Origin: Acidobacteriota bacterium | Lineage (GTDB): Bacteria > Acidobacteriota > Terriglobia > Terriglobales > Acidobacteriaceae | DNA length: 5,882 bases | Assembly (NCBI GenBank): GCA_021793595.1 | Contig: JAJYSL010000275.1 | Location: 1 to 5,882, forward strand | Reading direction: 5' to 3' | Shown here: piece by piece, positions 1-5,102 of the stretch | Layout: each line of letters begins with the position of its first letter | Numbering within the stretch: position 1 is the first letter of the stretch | The notes under the pieces: model-generated | What the model was told of the DNA's origin: nothing | Seen by the model: only the letters and a program-made list of their open reading frames with translations | Database searches by the model: none | Made by a program: the position numbers and the translations under genes

Positions 1-116
1 CGAGCTTCGCTCCTGGTTGCACGCATACAACTGGCATCGCCCGCACAGTAGTCTGGGCCTTGCTCCACCCATTACCCGTTCCGGCTTAAATCGGAACAAC
101 CTGTTGATACACCACA
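1..116 (+). mobile_element. Right end of an IS481-family insertion sequence
   Basis: The left edge of the window is the 3' part of an insertion sequence; the rest lies upstream of the window. Two things show this. The first is the C-terminal end of an IS481/IS3-like DDE transposase in frame from base 2. The second is a terminal inverted repeat at 96-116, whose complement begins TGTGGTGTATCAACAGG. From memory, this resembles the Bordetella IS481 end (TGTGAAGATTCAATAGG) at most positions, including the AGGTTGT block just inside. The proposed outer boundary is base 116, because the next six bases fit the family's target consensus. The opposite end and the matching target duplication cannot be seen here. 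Confidence 0.8.
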
Positions 117-121
117 CCTAG
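2..121 (+). CDS. IS481-family transposase, C-terminal fragment (partial at window edge)
   Basis: This is the last 39 codons of a DDE transposase with an integrase core, cut by the window's left edge. The recognisable part is the motif YNWHRPHSSLGLAPP (about residues 9-23 of the fragment), typical of the C-terminal end of the rve-type catalytic domain in IS481 and IS3 transposases. It is followed by a short basic and hydrophobic tail containing NRNNLL, also usual for IS481 proteins. The catalytic DDE residues lie upstream and are not visible. The reading frame runs through the inverted repeat and stops at TAG (119-121). That stop appears to lie in the target site rather than in the element. 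The frame overlaps the first base of the GH89 remnant. Family assignment is fairly secure; the activity of the element cannot be judged. Confidence 0.85.
   Translation, partial: ELRSWLHAYNWHRPHSSLGLAPPITRSGLNRNNLLIHHT
96..116. repeat. Right terminal inverted repeat of the IS481-like element
   Basis: Read on the minus strand from base 116 inward, the sequence begins TGTGGTGTATCAACAGG and continues with TTGT. It starts with TGTG, as IS481-family ends do. About 16 of 21 positions agree with the Bordetella IS481 terminus as I remember it. It lies inside the end of the transposase reading frame. The exact outer edge (116) is inferred from the adjoining CTAG-centred target sequence. Confidence 0.65.
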
Positions 122-122
122 T
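117..122. repeat. Putative IS target-site duplication, right copy (CCTAGT)
   Basis: CCTAGT lies between the IS inverted repeat and the first base of unambiguous GH89 homology. IS481 and IS1002 of Bordetella are known to duplicate six bases at the consensus NCTAGN, and this hexamer matches exactly. In the GH89 frame it covers the codons CTA and the start of GTG, so it would have been part of the intact gene. The left copy would lie outside the window. Confidence 0.55.
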
Positions 123-1581
123 GCCCACTGGATTTGTCCAGAAGTATCCGAAAGCGCATGTCATTCCACAAGGAGATTGGAATGGATTCGCCCGGCCTGA
201 CTGGCTCGATCCTCGCGATCCAATGTTTCGGAAGATTGCGGCCGATTTTTATCGGCATCAGCGGGAGCTTTATGGAAATACTTCGATCTACAACATGGAG
301 GTATTTCAGGAGGGTGGCACACCGGGTGATGTTCCTGTTGGCGCCGGCTCGGTCGCCGTGCAACGCGCCCTGGAAGCTGCTCATCCCGGAGCCTACTGGA
401 TGATGCTGGCTTGGGGAGGGAATCCAAAACCGGCCTTGATCGATGCGGTCGATCGCAGCAAGCTGATGATTGTGGACGAAGAACTGAACAAAAATTTGCA
501 GCATAATCCGGAGATTGATTACAAAGACGCTCCTTATCTGTACAGCGCCATCTGGGGTTTTGGCGGTCGCAATACTCTGGGCGCGCATCTGCAGGCGTAT
601 GCGGCACGGATACCGAAATTTGGCATGGCTCCGGGAAGTCATATGCAAGGCATCGCCTTTTACAACGAGGGCCTGGATACCGATCCAGCTGCCTTCGCAT
701 TTTTCATGGAAATGGCCTGGCACACCAAGCCGGTAGATGTGCAGCAATGGTTTTCCGCGTACGCAGAACGCCGCTATGGAGGCTATGATCCTCACGCGGA
801 TCGCGCCTGGCAAATCCTGTTGCATTCCGCCTACCACATGCCGGCTGATCGAGAAGCGGCACAGGAATCGTTGTTGAACACGCGACCCAGCCTCGCACCC
901 AAGCCCTCCTGGGGTGGAACGGACGTTGCGTACGATCCAGCCGAGTTTGAGGGTGTTCTACCGGAACTACTTGCAGTCGCGTCCAAACTGCGTGGATCGG
1001 AAACCTACCAATACGATTTGGTGAATATCGCGCGTCAGACCGTAGACAATCGTGCGTATGCTCTGTTGCCGCAGATTGGAAACGCCTATCGCGCCAGAGA
1101 CGAAGCTAAATTTGCATCGCTCACTCAAGAATGGCTCCATCTGATGAAAGCGGAGGAGAGTCTTCTGGCGACGAATCGTTGGTTTCTGTTAGGGCCATGG
1201 TTGGAAGCTCCCAAATCCTGGGCCGGCAGCCCCACCGAAGAAAAGGCATTGCAATACGATGTGCGGTCGCTGCTCACCACTTGGGGAGATCGCCAAGTCA
1301 GCGAACATTTACATGACTATGCCAACAAAGATTGGTCGGGTTTAGTGGGCGATCTTTATTACCAGCGTTGGAAGCTTTACTTCGACAGCCTTGCCATCGC
1401 CATGAGAACAAACACTGAGCCAAAGCCAGTTGACTGGTTCGCCGTGGAAAACGCCTGGAATCTGCGCCCGGATCATTCCGTGCTGATTCCGCACGGAGAC
1501 CCATATGCACAGGCTTCGGCGATTTACCAGGAGCTGCGCTCCCACCCAGTGGATTGGAGCCATGTGAAGTATCTTCACTAA
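121..1581 (+). CDS. Alpha-N-acetylglucosaminidase (GH89, NAGLU family), 5'-truncated by an IS; probable pseudogene
   Basis: GH89 enzymes remove terminal alpha-linked N-acetylglucosamine from glycans. The 486-codon frame starts in the middle of the TIM-barrel. GDWNGFARPDWLDPRDP (18-34) and YGNTSIYNMEVFQEGG (51-66) match the bacterial NAGLU barrel, with E64 at the acid/base position (E316 of human NAGLU). IWGFGGRNTLGAH (144-156) and YNEGLDTDP (181-189) follow, with E183 at the nucleophile position (E446 in human). From about residue 215 to the end is the helical C-terminal domain. By comparison with human NAGLU (743 residues), roughly 250 N-terminal residues are missing: signal peptide, N-terminal domain and first barrel strands. 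Homology begins at the IS junction (VPTGFV resembles the family's VPxGF). The GTG at 121 has no Shine-Dalgarno sequence and is an ordinary internal codon in relatives, so it is probably not a real start. The rest has no stop or frameshift, suggesting a recent disruption. Confidence 0.88.
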   Translation: MPTGFVQKYPKAHVIPQGDWNGFARPDWLDPRDPMFRKIAADFYRHQRELYGNTSIYNMEVFQEGGTPGDVPVGAGSVAVQRALEAAHPGAYWMMLAWGGNPKPALIDAVDRSKLMIVDEELNKNLQHNPEIDYKDAPYLYSAIWGFGGRNTLGAHLQAYAARIPKFGMAPGSHMQGIAFYNEGLDTDPAAFAFFMEMAWHTKPVDVQQWFSAYAERRYGGYDPHADRAWQILLHSAYHMPADREAAQESLLNTRPSLAPKPSWGGTDVAYDPAEFEGVLPELLAVASKLRGSETYQYDLVNIARQTVDNRAYALLPQIGNAYRARDEAKFASLTQEWLHLMKAEESLLATNRWFLLGPWLEAPKSWAGSPTEEKALQYDVRSLLTTWGDRQVSEHLHDYANKDWSGLVGDLYYQRWKLYFDSLAIAMRTNTEPKPVDWFAVENAWNLRPDHSVLIPHGDPYAQASAIYQELRSHPVDWSHVKYLH

Positions 1582-1602
1582 GGACCGTACGCTAGGAATA
1601 GG

Positions 1603-1629
1603 TTGACAGAATTGCGAACGGACTATAAT
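1603..1629 (+). promoter_or_regulatory. Sigma70-type promoter for the lipoprotein gene
   Basis: A perfect -35 hexamer TTGACA (1603-1608) and a perfect -10 hexamer TATAAT (1624-1629) are separated by 15 bp, slightly short of the usual 16-18. It begins 21 bases after the GH89 stop and faces the lipoprotein gene. Transcription would start near 1636, leaving an untranslated leader of about 160 bases. This independent promoter implies the lipoprotein does not rely on read-through from GH89. Confidence 0.6.
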
Positions 1630-1784
1630 GATCCGTTGCAAAATGCCGGCGAATGCTGGGTCGCTTGTATTGTATATAGGGGCGTAGTCATCGCTTCACT
1701 CTTGCCCAGCGCATAGCTACTGCAACACTGCGACGGAAGGAAAGCCGGCGTCTTCGCCGCAGCATAACTAGAAACGCAGCGAGT
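1630..1784 (+). other. Long 5' leader of the lipoprotein gene
   Basis: About 155 bases lie between the promoter and the RBS. The only clear structure is a small hairpin at 1746-1759, with a CGGCG/CGCCG stem and a four-base TCTT loop, about 25 bases before the RBS. A second AT-rich stretch near 1670-1680 (TTGTATATAGG) could act as an alternative -10 but lacks a good -35. I recognise no riboswitch class and see no small reading frame with an RBS. Confidence 0.35.
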
Positions 1785-1790
1785 GGAGGA
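1785..1790 (+). promoter_or_regulatory. Ribosome binding site of the lipoprotein gene
   Basis: GGAGGA lies five bases before the ATG at 1796. It fixes the start at this ATG, which also begins a well-formed signal peptide. Confidence 0.75.
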
Positions 1791-1795
1791 TTTCA

Positions 1796-2443
1796 ATGAG
1801 GACTGTGTTCAAGCAATTTGCGGTAAGTGCAACGACTGTCGCTGTCCTGCTTTTTGCGGGCTGCTCATCCCAATCGACCAAACCCGCCGCCAATACGGCA
1901 TCGGAAGCGGTACAGAAGCCGGCGGGCCCTCCCGCACTTGTGACTGCCAAAACGGCCTTCTGGCCAATGTATACAGCTGCCAGAAGCTGGGCACCGGATA
2001 TCGAGACACTGAGAATCACGTCGAAGGACGTACCGGGATTCACGAATGCAGAGGGCAAAGCGGCGATGTGGCAGGCGGCGTTCGCTTCGCCAAGCCTGCG
2101 TCAATATCGCGTGTACACTTACGCCATCGCCGCAGCCCCTCCGGACATTCAAAAGGGGGTGGATGCAGGCCTCGCATTGCCCTGGGGCGGTGCAACGCGC
2201 GATACGGAACCGGTTGACCTCTCCGCGTTCAATATTGATTCGGATGCCGCATACAGCACTGCGGCTGCAGATGCGGATGCGTGGCTGAAGAAAAATTCCG
2301 AGAAAAAGCTTTCAGCATTTGAACTTGGCGACACGTACAAATTTCAGGGCCCGGTGTGGTATCTAGTGTGGGGCGATACGAAATCGGGTGGTTACGTTGT
2401 CTACGTGGATGCCAACACTGGAAAGGTGCTCAAGCGTAAATAA
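1796..2443 (+). CDS. Putative lipoprotein with a PepSY-like C-terminal segment, function unknown
   Basis: A 215-residue exported protein I cannot assign to a named family. Residues 1-22 form a signal peptide: a basic n-region (R2, K6), then a hydrophobic stretch SATTVAVLLF. It ends at FAGC, so C23 is the likely lipidated cysteine; F at -3 is an imperfect but acceptable lipobox. A low-complexity Ser/Thr/Pro/Ala linker (about 24-45) would tether the mature domain to a membrane. The folded part is rich in aromatic residues. It ends with a strand-rich segment, VWYLVWGDTKSGGYVVYVD, then ANTGKVLKRK, which resembles the end of PepSY domains (WxVxxxD..tGyvvyVDa.tGkVl). That similarity is by eye only. 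The gene has its own consensus promoter and a good RBS. It sits between the GH89 remnant and a convergent GH63 gene, so a link to glycan handling is suggested by position alone. Confidence 0.8.
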   Translation: MRTVFKQFAVSATTVAVLLFAGCSSQSTKPAANTASEAVQKPAGPPALVTAKTAFWPMYTAARSWAPDIETLRITSKDVPGFTNAEGKAAMWQAAFASPSLRQYRVYTYAIAAAPPDIQKGVDAGLALPWGGATRDTEPVDLSAFNIDSDAAYSTAAADADAWLKKNSEKKLSAFELGDTYKFQGPVWYLVWGDTKSGGYVVYVDANTGKVLKRK

Positions 2444-2720
2444 CTTTTGCCTGTGGGGATGTCGGAGCGCTCCTGCGCGGCGCATCTCTTCCGTGAACCG
2501 GGGCCCCAGCGGCAGGTCTTCGTCGCTGGGGTGGAAGGAAAGCTACACGGAATCGTCCTCAAAACAACACAATAAAAGTGAAAATGCGCTACAGATGGAA
2601 ACGGGTTGATTCGGAGTTTGCTTGATTCTGCTGATGCGAACCAGGACCTGCAGGCGATAAATTTTGTATCCCGGCCGGGCGGCATAATTTTCGAAGTCGC
2701 GACCCTGATCCAGGCACATT
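2444..2720. other. Convergent intergenic region between the lipoprotein and GH63 genes
   Basis: Both flanking genes end here, so only 3' untranslated sequence and terminators are expected. It holds three GC-rich symmetrical elements: the 10-bp palindrome GGAGCGCTCC (2464-2473), a hairpin at 2504-2531, and the palindrome CCCGGCCGGG (2670-2679). I see no convincing gene, no classic terminator with a T-run, and no repeat family I recognise. Confidence 0.5.
2504..2531. terminator. GC-rich hairpin, possible terminator of the lipoprotein transcript
   Basis: A perfect 8-bp inverted repeat, CCCCAGCG (2504-2511) and CGCTGGGG (2524-2531), encloses a 12-base loop, about 60 bases after the lipoprotein stop. 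No T-run follows on either strand. It may therefore only be a 3'-stabilising or transcript-blocking structure, or a factor-dependent end, rather than a standard intrinsic terminator. Confidence 0.35.
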
Positions 2721-4673
2721 CTACTTGGCTTGTACAAGGATAGGGTGTTCTTCCAGGTCCATCAATCCCAGCAGCGCACCCCAATGGTAGAAGCGGTCAC
2801 TGTTTCTTACGTCATCGCCGCTTCCGGTAATGGCATTGTAGTTTTCATGCACATGGCCATTTGCTTTCCAATCCTTCAAGAACAGTTCCAACGATTTCTG
2901 CGCGAGATCTCCTCTCGCCCGGTTGATATCGGGTTGATCGTAGTTTTGCAGTCCCAGATAGACCAGATAATTCATCGGCCCCCAGATTCGGCCGCGCCAG
3001 TAGTTTTGGTCGTAGAAAGCTGGATCATCTCTGGCAATCGAGGGGATGACCCACTGTCCCCAGAATTCCTTGGGGTTGAGAAGATGTTCGTCGACCATGC
3101 GCTGCGCTTGCTCCGGAGTGGCAGCGCGCGCCAGCAACGGGTAGAAATTCGTTGGCGAAAGACGGTGGCTGAATTGGCCGGTGCGCAGGTCCTTGTTTAG
3201 AAAAATTCCTGTCTTCGGATCCCATAAGGTCGCCAGCGAAGCGCGATATCTTGCCGCCCGACGGTGCAGTTCTTCGGCCTCGGGCGTTTTGCCTAGAATG
3301 TTGGCTATCGTAGCGAGAGCGTCGCAGTCGGCAATGTACATTCCCATCAGGCCAACATCGGCGAAGGCCAGCTGATGGGTCGCCGGGTCATAGGTGGCGC
3401 TGTCATACATTGGACTGTTATCGAGGCCCGATTCGAGGATGGCGCCGGCACGAGTTCCAGCTGTCTTGTCGTCGAGATTTACAGGTTGATTCTCGCCATC
3501 GCTGCCCCACACCAGGTAACCTTGCCGGTCGCGATGGTGCGCCCACCAGCGATTCCAGTTGAGGAGGGGAGTAAAGGTGTCTTCCAGGAGCCAGCGATCA
3601 TGAAACCTCCGGTACAAGCCCAGCACCGTGATCGCCCCAACGGGAGGTTCCGAACGATCTGAGCTTTTCCACCCGTTGCTGCGCGCATAATTCGGAACAA
3701 AGCCCTGAGGAGTGGCCTCGCGGCAGATTTCGATGGCATTGGCGTAGGCGAGATCCCGATCTCCAACCGAGGCCAGCGTTGCGGCAAAAAACGTGTCCCA
3801 GTCGAAAAGAACATATCCGCCCCATTGAACGCTCCAGATGCGGCTGACAGGGGAAATCACTCGCCGGCCTTCAGGTTCGTAGATCGTGTCCCAACCGATC
3901 ACGGTCTGGATGGCGTCCGCGATCGGTGCACGACTGCCGAACGCAGCCAGAGAGCGATCATAGGCAAGGTGTTCGTGCTGTAAAGCACCTTCAATCTCCT
4001 CCAGGGTTCGTGGTTTTCCTGTGCTCAGTCCAATGGGTGATTTCAGATCCGCGGAAAAATAGGCTCCTGAAACGGGAACATTCACATCCGCGGTATCAAT
4101 TCCGGACAAGTACAGGTGGATGGTTCGATCCGGAAGGCGCGATTCGATTTGATCGCCGCTCTTGATGACTATGCCAGGTTGATTCCAAAGCATTCCGACA
4201 GAGAAGACGATTTCCGGTGGAAGATGGGAAGTTTTGGCGGACGGCAGCGGCGTAGCAAGCATCACCAGGTCGTTCCCGTCATGCGCGCTTTGAATGCGGA
4301 TCAGATGACCGCGCCACCGGAGCTTCAAATCGGTGTAGCTGCCATTGTAGGAGTGGGGACCGGGAATCACCTGCTCGTCGTCTTTCCCTTGGCGGCCGAT
4401 CAACGCGGCGGGTAGAAAGCCGTCTGAACCTTCCGTTCCTTGATGCTTGATCCCGACGCGAACAGCCAATCCTTCCGGCAGCAGAACCTGGGTGAGGACG
4501 CTGTGCGTGTCCCAAGTGTTCCAGCCGCGGGCCAGCCTTTGTTGCAGCCTGGCGTATTGCGGCGAGCGCGACGCGTTTGTGGCGAGTTGCGCAATGCCCG
4601 TAGCGCAGTGCCCAAGCAGCAGAATCAGTGAAACGGAGAACAGGTATTGAGCGGGATGGCGACGTATTTTCAT
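2721..4673 (-). CDS. Secreted GH63-family glycosidase (alpha-glucosidase / mannosylglycerate-hydrolase-like)
   Basis: A 650-residue exported enzyme with the fold and motifs of clan GH-G, family GH63. These enzymes hydrolyse alpha-linked sugars by inversion; members include processing glucosidase I, E. coli YgjK and mannosylglycerate hydrolase. Residues 1-29 are a signal peptide: MKIRRH, then a hydrophobic stretch YLFSVSLILLLGHCATGIA, with likely cleavage before Q29. Residues about 30-245 are a strand-rich N-terminal domain beginning near RGWNTWDTHS. The (alpha/alpha)6 barrel follows. FDWDTFF (290-296) carries the presumed catalytic acid Asp. ESGLDNSP (414-421) is a family loop. WRGRIWGPMNYLVYLGL (559-575) is the hallmark GH63 segment. 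HENYNAITG (609-617) carries the presumed base Glu610. The in-frame TTG at 4688 would add five residues (MWPSP) and has a better-placed AGGA, so it remains possible; I prefer ATG 4673 for its compact signal peptide. Substrate cannot be read from sequence. The gene is convergent with the lipoprotein gene and divergent from the GH38 gene. Confidence 0.87.
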   Translation of the reverse strand: MKIRRHPAQYLFSVSLILLLGHCATGIAQLATNASRSPQYARLQQRLARGWNTWDTHSVLTQVLLPEGLAVRVGIKHQGTEGSDGFLPAALIGRQGKDDEQVIPGPHSYNGSYTDLKLRWRGHLIRIQSAHDGNDLVMLATPLPSAKTSHLPPEIVFSVGMLWNQPGIVIKSGDQIESRLPDRTIHLYLSGIDTADVNVPVSGAYFSADLKSPIGLSTGKPRTLEEIEGALQHEHLAYDRSLAAFGSRAPIADAIQTVIGWDTIYEPEGRRVISPVSRIWSVQWGGYVLFDWDTFFAATLASVGDRDLAYANAIEICREATPQGFVPNYARSNGWKSSDRSEPPVGAITVLGLYRRFHDRWLLEDTFTPLLNWNRWWAHHRDRQGYLVWGSDGENQPVNLDDKTAGTRAGAILESGLDNSPMYDSATYDPATHQLAFADVGLMGMYIADCDALATIANILGKTPEAEELHRRAARYRASLATLWDPKTGIFLNKDLRTGQFSHRLSPTNFYPLLARAATPEQAQRMVDEHLLNPKEFWGQWVIPSIARDDPAFYDQNYWRGRIWGPMNYLVYLGLQNYDQPDINRARGDLAQKSLELFLKDWKANGHVHENYNAITGSGDDVRNSDRFYHWGALLGLMDLEEHPILVQAK

Positions 4674-4986
4674 CGGACTTGGCCACAACCATCCTAACGG
4701 ATCGAGTTGCGATGTGGATGATGTTACAACCTTCTCAATCGGAGAAATTTGATCCCTGGATTGCGGTGATCCTCAAAGAGTCGACGATATGCTGGATGGT
4801 CTTACTCTGCCTGTCCACATGCATGGAGAGGAGCGGTGATGGTCGACAGGTTGGCGCGGCCTACGGCGGCAGAAAACCTGCGGGATTAGCCATTGCAAAC
4901 CAATCTATATCAGAGTGTTGCATGGATTTTGGAGAGACCGCTTATGACCCTTGATTGCGGAGGTTTATCCCGGTTTTCCTCCTACC
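4674..4986. other. Divergent intergenic region between the GH63 and GH38 genes, upstream part
   Basis: This 313-base stretch must hold the GH63 promoter on the minus strand. I find no convincing -35/-10 pair there. TTGAGA on the minus strand near 4735 has no good -10 partner. Short AGGA/GGAG boxes occur but do not lead into a credible gene. An open plus-strand frame across 4628-4954 has no RBS and begins inside the GH63 coding region. A weak inverted repeat, CCTGTC (about 4810-4815) with GACAGG (about 4845-4850), is too short and widely spaced to call an operator. Confidence 0.45.
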
Positions 4987-5014
4987 TTGACACATTTTTT
5001 TCGTGCTATATGAT
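4987..5014 (+). promoter_or_regulatory. Sigma70-type promoter for the GH38 gene
   Basis: A -35 of TTGACA (4987-4992) and a -10 of TATGAT (5009-5014) are separated by 16 bp that include a T7 run. Transcription would start near 5021, giving a leader of about 80 bases before the ATG at 5103. Both hexamers are at or one base from consensus. Confidence 0.6.
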
Positions 5015-5041
5015 TAGCGAGGCATAATCCAAGACATCTGC

Positions 5042-5071
5042 TCGTCGTGTAATTTCGACGAACTATTTTTT
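5042..5071 (+). promoter_or_regulatory. Leader hairpin followed by a T-run upstream of the GH38 gene (attenuator-like)
   Basis: TCGTCG (5042-5047) and CGACGA (5056-5061) form a perfect 6-bp stem with an 8-base AT-rich loop. After four bases comes T6 (5066-5071). It lies between the proposed start of transcription and the RBS. The arrangement is that of a weak intrinsic terminator or attenuator, but the stem is short, so it may only be a leader stem-loop. Confidence 0.35.
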
Positions 5072-5088
5072 GCATTTCAACATTCCTT

Positions 5089-5094
5089 GAGGAG
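5089..5094 (+). promoter_or_regulatory. Ribosome binding site of the GH38 gene
   Basis: GAGGAG lies eight bases before the ATG at 5103. It supports that start, which also begins a plausible export signal. Confidence 0.75.
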
Positions 5095-5102
5095 TCCGCC
5101 CC

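Noticed and set aside
118..837. Long open minus-strand frame (239 codons) opposite the GH89 gene
   Set aside because: It lies wholly antisense to a frame with strong GH89 motifs, lacks a convincing RBS, and its translation resembles no protein family.
1564..1578. Inverted repeat GTGAAG-TAT-CTTCAC at the end of the GH89 gene
   Set aside because: A 6-bp stem with a three-base loop overlapping the last codons and with no T-run; too weak to call a terminator.
1783..2217. Plus-strand frame of 144 codons overlapping the lipoprotein gene
   Set aside because: Out of frame with the gene that has the correctly spaced RBS and signal peptide; the translation is rich in Cys, Arg and Gly and looks like a shadow.
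2401..2784. Minus-strand frame across the convergent gap
   Set aside because: It overlaps the 3' ends of both real genes, has no RBS or recognisable domain, and its composition looks non-coding.
4279..4692. Minus-strand frame of 137 codons overlapping the start of the GH63 gene
   Set aside because: It begins at an ATG with little upstream signal and is out of frame with the well-supported GH63 protein; the Arg-rich translation looks like a shadow.
4628..4954. Plus-strand frame in the divergent region (108 codons)
   Set aside because: It starts inside the GH63 coding sequence, has no RBS, and the translation has no recognisable features.
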